The notes under the pieces: model-generated
Database searches by the model: none
What the model saw: only the letters and a program-made list of their open reading frames with translations
Told to the model about the DNA's origin: nothing
Shown: positions 1-6,911 of the stretch, piece by piece
Layout of the letters: each line of letters starts with the position of its first letter
How positions within the stretch are numbered: position 1 is the stretch's first letter
Made by a program: the position numbers and the translations under genes
From: Bacteroidia bacterium
GTDB taxonomy: Bacteria > Bacteroidota > Bacteroidia > Flavobacteriales > Flavobacteriaceae
Length of the DNA: 64,000 bases
Assembly (NCBI GenBank): GCA_030432635.1
Contig: JAUIMB010000009.1
Coordinates: 1 to 64,000 of the forward strand
Direction of reading: 5' to 3'

Positions 1-546
1 ATCGCCTCCTCCATCAAAGTCCACAACATATGGACTTGGTGGCATCCCCAAAATCGTACCATCTCCATCAGTTACAACCCATGCAGAATTGCTTCCGTTG
101 TTACCTGTCAACGTGATAGCTCCTTCTTCAATGTTATCGGCATTGCCATCACCAACGCAGAACTCGAATGGTCCTCCTTCTAGTGTTCCACCCTCTGGTT
201 GGTTCCTGATCACCTCGATAGGATTTGACAAACTATAACATCCTTTAAGCTCTGAAGCATTATTGCCCATCATGGCACCTTCAAGTCCATCCTCATAACT
301 CAGGTGCCAGATCAGACAGGTTCCATCGCCTCCTCCATCAAAGTCTACAACATATGGACTTGGTGGCATCCCCAAAATCGTACCATCTCCATCAGTTACA
401 ACCCATGCAGAATTGCTTCCGTTGTTACCTGTTAACGTGATTGCCCCTTCCTCTATGTTATCGGCATTGCCATCACCAACGCAGAACTCAAATGGTCCAC
501 CTTCTAGTGTTCCACCTTCTGGTTGGTTACGAGTAACTTCAATATA
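1..546. repeat. Tandem 324-bp coding repeat (about 1.7 copies)
   Basis: The sequence from position 1 recurs from position 325 with only scattered differences for about 220 bp, then diverges. The period of 324 bp equals 108 codons, so the repeat keeps the reading frame of the minus-strand gene. The high DNA identity suggests recent duplication or gene conversion. The array continues beyond the left edge. Confidence 0.8.
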
Positions 547-960
547 ATTAGACAAATCATACCAACCATACAATTGATTTAAGTTGTTACCAGGATTTAA
601 ATTGGCTACATAAAAGTATGAAATATGCCATATTCTACATATGCCTGATCCAGCACCATTAAAGTCGAAAGGAGGTGCTTCAGGGAGAGCTAAAATATTA
701 TTCTGACCATCAGTAATGACCCAAGCCTTATGAAACCCAAAGGCACCATATAAATTGACATTAATTGGATCTGGAGTATCATCTACGCAAATCGTAGTAG
801 GATCTGAAGTGGATATTTTTCCACCATTGAAGTAAAAAAACCTTGAATTCTGTGCTTCTAAATTCCCTAACACAAAAATCGTCAAACAAAATAGTAACCC
901 GATCGTTTTAATCGACATGGCATCCCATTTTGATAAGCTAAAATGTTGATTTGTATTCAT
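1..960 (-). CDS. Secreted repeat protein, 3' end outside window
   Basis: Partial gene: the frame is open from an ATG at 960 to the left edge (320 codons seen, C-terminus missing). A hydrophobic segment ending in NLEAQN (about residues 16-37) looks like a Sec signal peptide. An inner ATG at 918 would put it directly at the N-terminus and is the alternative start. The mature part holds modules of about 108 residues with the recurring core GNNGSNSAWVVTDGDG and a later FDGGGDGTCLIWHLSY; a more diverged copy comes first. I recognise the module style from secreted Bacteroidota proteins but know no function. A T9SS sorting domain would be expected beyond the edge, which cannot be checked here. It lies upstream of, and on the same strand as, nothing else in the window; the gap to the nuclease gene is 167 bp. 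Confidence 0.75.
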   Translation of the reverse strand, partial: MNTNQHFSLSKWDAMSIKTIGLLFCLTIFVLGNLEAQNSRFFYFNGGKISTSDPTTICVDDTPDPINVNLYGAFGFHKAWVITDGQNNILALPEAPPFDFNGAGSGICRIWHISYFYVANLNPGNNLNQLYGWYDLSNYIEVTRNQPEGGTLEGGPFEFCVGDGNADNIEEGAITLTGNNGSNSAWVVTDGDGTILGMPPSPYVVDFDGGGDGTCLIWHLSYEDGLEGAMMGNNASELKGCYSLSNPIEVIRNQPEGGTLEGGPFEFCVGDGNADNIEEGAITLTGNNGSNSAWVVTDGDGTILGMPPSPYVVDFDGGGD

Positions 961-1127
961 ATTTGTTTGGATTATTAATTAATTCCGTGAAATTAGAACA
1001 CAAATAATTCCCTATATGTTAGGCAACTAACATTTGAAATAGAATTATTAAATTATTTATAATTGATTTTAAGCTTGAAGTGAGGGATCGGTATAGAATT
1101 ACGCGATGAAAATCAATAGTTGGAATT

Positions 1128-1940
1128 TTAATCGAAACTCCAATCCTTGTATGCTTGTGAAGCCTCTAAACGGTTTTCGACGGTATCGTCTAATTCGGGA
1201 AAGAAGTCAATTCCTGTTAAATTTTCAACATGATCAACCGAAACCACAAATTCATACAATGGTCTATTTGAATCTTTATGTGGCATCAAGAAGGCAATCA
1301 TTTTTGGTTTATCGGAATTATAGTCAATTAATACTTTATAAAATTGATTAGGCACACTTACCGCTTCTTCTCCAATCGTTAACATATTTCCTTTAAGTAT
1401 GCCTCCTGTGATTACATAAACTCCATCATACTTTCTTGCCCAATATCTGACTTTCTGTTCTAGAGTATTCCAAATTCCTGAATTGAAATCATGGTCTTGC
1501 GGACTAATATTACTTGTCAAGAATGTTTCGTCATGTGCAGCTTTACTGAAACGCCTATCTCCAGCAGGACACAAGTGACCCTTATCGTATCCGGATTGCT
1601 TGTAATTTCTCCAATGTGCCGCTCCTGTTTTTACAGCGTTATCAATTTCGAAATATGGTCTTTTGAAATTCGTATTCGATAGATGCGACTTCTTAAGCTC
1701 ATAGGCTACCCATTCGGCTTGCTCATGAGGTTCACTATAAGATAAAGAATAATTTTCATGATGAATGATTTGACCTGTTGTACTGGTTGGCAAGAAAAAT
1801 GTATTCGTTCCATTTTTAACAATTTCACCTTGGTCAATTATTTTGAAGGCTTCCTTTTCAGATAAAATATGATCATACGTATAAATACCAACGATGATTA
1901 AAACAGCCAACAATGAATATACTGTTTTTTTAGTCATCAT
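1128..1940 (-). CDS. Membrane-anchored DNA/RNA non-specific endonuclease (NUC1 family)
   Basis: Predicted beta-beta-alpha-metal nuclease of the Serratia/NucA (NUC1) family that cleaves DNA and RNA. Residues 7-22 form one hydrophobic segment after a short MTKK N-terminus, so the catalytic part probably faces the periplasm. The catalytic motif is D119-K-G-H122, a variant of the usual DRGH, with H122 as the expected general base. N153 and E161 in the segment NSGIWNTLE have the spacing of the metal-site Asn and its partner Glu in Serratia nuclease. Length (270 aa) suits the family. The 5' end overlaps the anti-sigma-like gene by 11 bp, so translation is probably coupled and the nuclease is the third gene of the sigma-factor operon. 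No immunity gene is evident. It could serve nutrient scavenging, defence or a toxic effector role; the operon context does not decide. Confidence 0.88.
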   Translation of the reverse strand: MMTKKTVYSLLAVLIIVGIYTYDHILSEKEAFKIIDQGEIVKNGTNTFFLPTSTTGQIIHHENYSLSYSEPHEQAEWVAYELKKSHLSNTNFKRPYFEIDNAVKTGAAHWRNYKQSGYDKGHLCPAGDRRFSKAAHDETFLTSNISPQDHDFNSGIWNTLEQKVRYWARKYDGVYVITGGILKGNMLTIGEEAVSVPNQFYKVLIDYNSDKPKMIAFLMPHKDSNRPLYEFVVSVDHVENLTGIDFFPELDDTVENRLEASQAYKDWSFD

Positions 1941-2727
1941 TTAGTACTTTTAAAAGTGCCTTCGCCTCTGTATGGTTATACAAGGATTGAGACACAATAT
2001 GACTTAAAATTGTCTTACAATCATCAATATGATCTTGTTGGAGGTATAATAAGGCTTTATACCAATATCCTTTTTGAGCATCAAGCAAATCGGAAGCAAT
2101 GAGCGCATCGAATGTTGTTTCAGCTTTACCATATTGTTTCAATTTCATTTGGGATATTCCAGTATATAAATAGACAGATGCGTCCTTGATACCACTGTCG
2201 AGTATAGGTATAAAAATGTCTAACGCGTCTTTAAAGTTTTCTTTTTCAAAGAATTCTTGTGCCAAAATCAAATCTTCAGTTTCAGAAGCACCTCTAGAAG
2301 TGAATGATGGTAAATCTGAAGCACTTAAAAAATCATCAACCAATTCTTGATTGGAACTATTTTGATTGAAAAAAATATTTAGGCAAAAGAAAATGGCTAT
2401 TGACGCTGCAACCATATAATACACCCAATTTTTTACTGTACTTTTTGAATCTTTCTTAAGTGTTGTATTTATTTGCCCAAGACTTTTTTTTAAACTTTGT
2501 ATCCCAGGTTCTTCAAGAAGCTTCTTATAAGCCTTTACCTCTTCATTATTTGGATTGGCAAAACTCCAATCTGACTCGTTTTGAGATACCCAAAGTGCCC
2601 GTTCTAATTCAACGTTTTTTCTAAACTCATCATCCGACTTCAACTTCAGTTCAAATGCGACAATTTCCTGATCTGAGAGTTGTCCTCTAAGATAATTATC
2701 AATTAATATGTCGTCATCCAAACTCAT
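1930..2727 (-). CDS. Anti-sigma-like membrane protein with TPR-like outer domain
   Basis: Probable regulator of the ECF sigma factor encoded just upstream (4-bp overlap). Residues 8-45 follow the pattern of Bacteroidota anti-sigma N-termini (NYLRGQLSDQE followed by FELKLKSDDEF), without a zinc-binding HxxxCxxC motif. Residues 101-120 (starting WVYYMVAASIAIF) are a single membrane helix. The C-terminal half (about 145-265) is made of paired helices such as FFEKENFKDALDIF and QMKLKQYGKAETTF, typical of TPR or Sel1-like repeats, and should lie in the periplasm. The topology is therefore cytoplasmic sigma binder, membrane helix, outer sensor or docking domain. Inhibition of the sigma factor is inferred from position and pattern only. 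Confidence 0.7.
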   Translation of the reverse strand: MSLDDDILIDNYLRGQLSDQEIVAFELKLKSDDEFRKNVELERALWVSQNESDWSFANPNNEEVKAYKKLLEEPGIQSLKKSLGQINTTLKKDSKSTVKNWVYYMVAASIAIFFCLNIFFNQNSSNQELVDDFLSASDLPSFTSRGASETEDLILAQEFFEKENFKDALDIFIPILDSGIKDASVYLYTGISQMKLKQYGKAETTFDALIASDLLDAQKGYWYKALLYLQQDHIDDCKTILSHIVSQSLYNHTEAKALLKVLNDD

Positions 2728-3287
2728 AGTTCTAGCAATGATTTAAAACGTGTGTCGTTTTTGATCATATCCTTCAGCTTTGATTTACATTTAAACACGC
2801 GCTGCCTGGCAACGGTTTCAGAATTATACCCAAACCTCTTAACCATTTCAGCATAAGAAATTCGTTTAAAAAATAAGGTCATTATTTTTAAACAGTTCTC
2901 TGACAGTTGTGCTATATATTCATTAAACAATTCCCAACGTTCTTGTTCTAAAACAGACAAAGCAATATCCTCATTGTCATTTTTAAGTTCAATGACTTTA
3001 TCATTTGTTACCAATGATTTCGATTTATTTAATTCCCTTCGCCACAAATTTTTGCATACGACCAACAAATAAGCCTCAAAATTGGAGTTGATTTCAAATT
3101 TATTTTTTTTGTACCTAACAGCCAATTGTAGTAGTGCATTTTGAAAAACATCTTCAGCATCAGGTCTTGAGCCTTTGTTTCTAGATATAAAGCTTAATAC
3201 TTTATAAAATGAGCCTTTATAAATTTCCCTAACCACGTTTTCATTATTAGAAACTAGTCCTTCCAAAAAATAATTAGGGTCTTTCAT
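2724..3287 (-). CDS. ECF-type RNA polymerase sigma factor
   Basis: Sigma-70 family factor of the extracytoplasmic-function type, 187 aa. Region 2 is seen around DAEDVFQNALLQL and region 4 around ISYAEMVKRFGYNSETVARQR, the promoter-reading helix-turn-helix. The open frame extends to 3344, but that ATG lies upstream of a good promoter box at 3322-3329. The ATG at 3287 (protein start MKDPNYFLEG) is therefore the likely start, with a leader of about 30 nt. It heads the operon sigma factor, anti-sigma-like protein, nuclease, and is divergent from the lipoprotein and CHAT-protease genes. It may drive its own operon and the divergent one, which would need mapping. Confidence 0.88.
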   Translation of the reverse strand: MKDPNYFLEGLVSNNENVVREIYKGSFYKVLSFISRNKGSRPDAEDVFQNALLQLAVRYKKNKFEINSNFEAYLLVVCKNLWRRELNKSKSLVTNDKVIELKNDNEDIALSVLEQERWELFNEYIAQLSENCLKIMTLFFKRISYAEMVKRFGYNSETVARQRVFKCKSKLKDMIKNDTRFKSLLEL

Positions 3288-3321
3288 CAAGTTATAAGGG
3301 AAAAATGATTTGTTTGGGTAA

Positions 3322-3329
3322 CAAATATA
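3322..3329 (-). promoter_or_regulatory. -7 box (TATATTTG) of sigma-factor operon
   Basis: On the minus strand the sequence reads TATATTTG, a perfect match to the Bacteroidota housekeeping -7 consensus TAnnTTTG. The likely transcription start is near 3315, giving a leader of about 28 nt to the ATG at 3287. No convincing -33 TTTG was found at the usual distance. Confidence 0.6.
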
Positions 3330-3373
3330 AATATTAAGTAACAATGTGGTATATTAACATAAAATTCAACACA

Positions 3374-3811
3374 ATGAAATCTTATTTATTAAAATCCCTT
3401 GGCATACTACTTATAGTTTTTGCATTTGGGTGTTCACAAGAAGAAACGCTTCAACCCGAAGAAGAATCTATTACCGACAAAGCACTATTGAAGGCTCAAA
3501 ATATTGCACTCAATAATGGCGAACGCAGAACGATACATGCTATTTTAGTGGAATGTCCGCAAACAAATAATAATGGCACTCCATCTCCACAGCCTACGTG
3601 CCCTCAAGACTTCCCTTCATCAATTACAATTTACAATATTGATCAAAGTCCGAATTGTCCAGATATCTATTTGGTGTGGGTCGATAGTGAAGAATATTAT
3701 GCTCATTTTTTCTCTCATGAAGGTGAAACAAAGCATACATTAACTCCTCCTTATCTGGCCGAACCTAGAATTATGACTCAAGAAGAATACGATAATTGCT
3801 TTAATCAATAA
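3374..3811 (+). CDS. Small lipoprotein of unknown function beside CHAT protease
   Basis: A 145-aa lipoprotein with N-terminus MKSYLLKSLG, a hydrophobic core and a lipobox-like FAFGC with Cys20. The open frame begins at 3344, but the ATG at 3374 gives a normal signal peptide. The residues after the cysteine (SQEE) are acidic, resembling the lipoprotein export signal that sends Bacteroidota lipoproteins to the cell surface. The mature part has five further cysteines (for example VECPQT, TCPQDF, NCPDIY, DNCFNQ), which could form disulfides. I recognise no domain. It is 25 bp upstream of the CHAT-protease gene and on the same strand, so the two are probably co-transcribed. It may be a surface sensor or a protease substrate, both inferences from position. 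Confidence 0.75.
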   Translation: MKSYLLKSLGILLIVFAFGCSQEETLQPEEESITDKALLKAQNIALNNGERRTIHAILVECPQTNNNGTPSPQPTCPQDFPSSITIYNIDQSPNCPDIYLVWVDSEEYYAHFFSHEGETKHTLTPPYLAEPRIMTQEEYDNCFNQ

Positions 3812-3836
3812 CCGTAGAATTAAATTCCTTTTTGAA

Positions 3837-6566
3837 ATGATAACAAGGTCAAACAGCATATTTCAAAACAAATGGATTGTGATAGTTTTGACCTTGCTCA
3901 TTTCAAACTGGAGTGCTTCACAAGATATCTCTGCTCGATTTCAGTCTATTAATGATTCGGATAGTTCAACAGCTGAAAAGGAAAAGTTGTTTGATAATCT
4001 TCTATTGGATCATTATAAAAAAAATAATGTTTCCCAGTTATTGAGTGACAGATATGAACTGCAAAGATGGTACTACAGACAAGGTAATATTGAAAAAGCA
4101 CTAGCGCACAATAGACGTAATCTTTTTTTGATAGACTCTTTAAAAATGGGCGATTCGGCAGTCTACAGAAAGAATCGCTACAGTTTTGGTTTCTATTTAC
4201 TAAGGAACAATCAAAAAAAAGAAGCTGCTGACATTTTTAACACCTTAGTTCATTCTGAGACTATTGACGCTCAGACATTTAAATCCTATTCATCTCTTGC
4301 CCAAATGTCATATAATGAAGAGGATTTTTACGCAGCTGCAGATCTATATGAACGTGGGCTTGAGTTGGCCATAAATGAAAAAAACAGTCCTTATGTCGCA
4401 GCCTTTAGTCAAGGAGCAGGTTATGCCTATAAAGTTATTAAAACAGAAAAAAGTTTAAGTAGAGGAATTACGGTCACAAAAGAAGCCTTAGAATTATTGG
4501 AGCAGAAAAAAAATCCAACACCACTTGATAAACTTTTTCTCTATAACCTCTACGATCTATTAGGAAATCTTTACAATGATAGACAGGATTATAATTTTGA
4601 TACCAGTCTAACTAATTATTTAAAAGCTGAAAGAATTGCAAAGAAGCTGAACGATTCCATGCGTTTGTCAACAGTATATAACAACCTTGGCTACTTATAC
4701 TTACATGACAACCATAAAGAAGCAAACCTATATTTTGATAAGGCATTGACTTTCAAGCCAGATAAATCTTTATCATCTCAATTGTATAAAAATAAAGCTG
4801 AATATTATTCAAAAAACAACGATAAAGAAGCTGCATTAAACTACATTCAAAAATCTATTGAGTCTTTAACAAAGGTTGATCCTTCACAATTGGAAAGTCT
4901 TCCAGAAATTGATGCGTTTAAAGATCAAGAACACAAATATTTATTGCTTTCAAGCTTAATTTATAAAGCAAAAATTTGGATTGAATTTAGCCATCAAAAT
5001 CCGATTTCGGGTGAAGATTCTTATAAAAACGCGCTTCAAACATTAAGATTAGCCGATACATTTGTAGATATTATCCGTTTGGTAACTACTGAAAACAAAT
5101 CGAAACTATATTGGAGGGAAACGGCTTCAGATATATATGTCAATGCCACTAAAGTCTGTTTTGAATTGAACCTTCCAGAGGAAGCCTTTTATTTCATCGA
5201 AAAAAACAAAGCGCTTCTCTTATTGGAAGACCTCAACAAGAAACAACTGATAAAAAATTCAAATATTCCCAAAACCATAACCGATCGCGAAACCCAATTA
5301 AAAGCAAATATTGTAAAGTATAGTACGACCGAATCGGATAACACCAATATGTACAATGCCAAAGTAAACTACAGACAGTTTCTAGACTCATTGGACAATA
5401 ACTTCCGACTTTACTTTAAAGTGCAACAACCTGCAGATGTGATCGATTTGCACACCTTACAGAGTGAATTGGAACCTGACAACGCTTTTCTTGAGTTCAT
5501 CCTAGATGATAACAATGGATATGGTCTTTTAATCACTCAAAACCAAATAGAACTCTATAATATTGATCGTTGTGATTTACTAAAGCAAAACATTTTACAA
5601 TACAGACAACTACTAAGCCATCCTCAGCGTACACTATCAGATCAGAATGCCTACTTCAAGGTTTCCAACCATATTTATCAAGCACTTTTTCCCGATCGTA
5701 TTCAAGAGTTGATTCAAAACAAATCACTTACAATAGTTCCAGATTATTACTTGCAGAGTATTCCTTTTGAGGCACTTCAAACCGAAGACAAAGCCCATCG
5801 CTATATGATTTTCGAGCACCAGATTGATTATGCCTATTCTGCCACGCTATTGCATAACAACAAACGTATTCAAAGAACAAATGAAAATCAACTTATCGCC
5901 TTTGCGCCTGTCCATTTCAAAGACCTTCCAAATTTGACTAATACAAAATCGGAAGCTGAACATATTGGAAATATACTAACTTCACACCTTTATCTTGAGA
6001 AAGAAGCCACAACATCGAATTTCACAAATAATATACATGACCATAATATCATACATATAGCTTCGCATGCCAATTCGGGAACCACTGAGGATATAGATCC
6101 ATGGATTGAATTTTATGACAAGCGCTTAAATCTTCAAGAAATTTACCAACTAGACCTCGAAGCAGAATTAGTTGTTTTAAGTGCTTGTGAGACATCATTG
6201 GGAGAAAATTATAAAGGTGAAGGCGCTATGAGTTTAACAAGAGGTTTTTTTAATTCAGGAGCCAACAGCGTGATTTCAACCTTGTGGAATATTAATGACA
6301 AATCTTCAACAGAAATCATCGCAGACTTTTATAACAACCTCAACAATGGCCTTGACAAATCATCAGCTCTACATAGCGCCAAACTCAGGTATATAGCATC
6401 CAGTGAGCTATCTGAAAAGTCACCATATTATTGGGCTTCGTTTGTGTTGACTGGTGATACGAGTGCTATTATGATTGAAGGAAACACTCATCATTTTTTC
6501 TTATTCATTTTTGGCAGTATCGCCTTGCTTCTTTTAGGCTATGTCGTTTTGAGAAAAAAAAGTTAG
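3837..6566 (+). CDS. TPR-CHAT caspase-like protease, exported with C-terminal membrane anchor
   Basis: A 909-aa protein with a signal peptide (1-29, ending NWSASQ), helical TPR-type repeats at about 50-460, a CHAT domain at about 540-875 and one C-terminal membrane helix (885-904, before LRKKS). CHAT is a caspase-fold cysteine peptidase domain. The expected dyad is present: H744 in HIASHANSG and C784 in VVLSACETSLG, followed by the conserved GEGAMSLTRGFF and ISTLWNIND. Signal peptide plus C-terminal anchor place TPR and CHAT in the periplasm on the inner membrane. It follows the lipoprotein gene by 25 bp and is divergent from the ECF sigma/anti-sigma/nuclease operon. In type III-E CRISPR systems TPR-CHAT cleaves Csx30, which restrains a sigma factor. 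A parallel role here, cleaving the outer part of the anti-sigma-like protein, is only a hypothesis. TPR-CHAT proteins with sigma factors may be widespread in Bacteroidota. Confidence 0.9.
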   Translation: MITRSNSIFQNKWIVIVLTLLISNWSASQDISARFQSINDSDSSTAEKEKLFDNLLLDHYKKNNVSQLLSDRYELQRWYYRQGNIEKALAHNRRNLFLIDSLKMGDSAVYRKNRYSFGFYLLRNNQKKEAADIFNTLVHSETIDAQTFKSYSSLAQMSYNEEDFYAAADLYERGLELAINEKNSPYVAAFSQGAGYAYKVIKTEKSLSRGITVTKEALELLEQKKNPTPLDKLFLYNLYDLLGNLYNDRQDYNFDTSLTNYLKAERIAKKLNDSMRLSTVYNNLGYLYLHDNHKEANLYFDKALTFKPDKSLSSQLYKNKAEYYSKNNDKEAALNYIQKSIESLTKVDPSQLESLPEIDAFKDQEHKYLLLSSLIYKAKIWIEFSHQNPISGEDSYKNALQTLRLADTFVDIIRLVTTENKSKLYWRETASDIYVNATKVCFELNLPEEAFYFIEKNKALLLLEDLNKKQLIKNSNIPKTITDRETQLKANIVKYSTTESDNTNMYNAKVNYRQFLDSLDNNFRLYFKVQQPADVIDLHTLQSELEPDNAFLEFILDDNNGYGLLITQNQIELYNIDRCDLLKQNILQYRQLLSHPQRTLSDQNAYFKVSNHIYQALFPDRIQELIQNKSLTIVPDYYLQSIPFEALQTEDKAHRYMIFEHQIDYAYSATLLHNNKRIQRTNENQLIAFAPVHFKDLPNLTNTKSEAEHIGNILTSHLYLEKEATTSNFTNNIHDHNIIHIASHANSGTTEDIDPWIEFYDKRLNLQEIYQLDLEAELVVLSACETSLGENYKGEGAMSLTRGFFNSGANSVISTLWNINDKSSTEIIADFYNNLNNGLDKSSALHSAKLRYIASSELSEKSPYYWASFVLTGDTSAIMIEGNTHHFFLFIFGSIALLLLGYVVLRKKS

Positions 6567-6911
6567 TACATAAGGTTAACAAAACTTAATCTCCTAGAAC
6601 AGTAGAGAAACAACCGATCAATAATTCTGTGAAAGACACATTAAGCTAGCTTGTATATTGACAATTAACTATATATCAATTGATTATGATGAACTTGACT
6701 TTCAAATTGCAAGTTATCAAACTTACCCAAGCCTTCATGTGATTACGAGAGTATTCGATCCTTTAATATAGAAAACAATGCTATTGATGTTCTGGTAACA
6801 GCTCATATGCAAGAACAACTTCCAGTTTCAGTTTTAGCCTAAATTAAAACAGATTTTGAAGCACAAGTAATAACGATGCAGATCCTATCTGCAACTAATC
6901 TGAAATTAAAT
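6567..6911. other. 345-bp gap between convergent genes
   Basis: No gene or clear terminator hairpin is seen between the CHAT-protease and phosphatase stop codons. An open frame without an ATG at its front covers about 6694-6842 on the plus strand and ends QEQLPVSVLA. It could be the tail of a decayed gene but is too short to assign. Confidence 0.5.

Noticed and set aside
1106-1351. 81-aa plus-strand open frame over the nuclease gene
   Set aside because: Antisense to the well-supported NUC1 nuclease; no motif.
2724-3344. Longer sigma-factor start at 3344
   Set aside because: It lies upstream of the promoter box at 3322-3329, so it would be outside the transcript.
6694-6842. Stop-to-stop frame on the plus strand ending QEQLPVSVLA, which looked like the tail of a decayed gene
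   Set aside because: Only about 48 codons, no start codon at its front, no recognised family; chance cannot be excluded.
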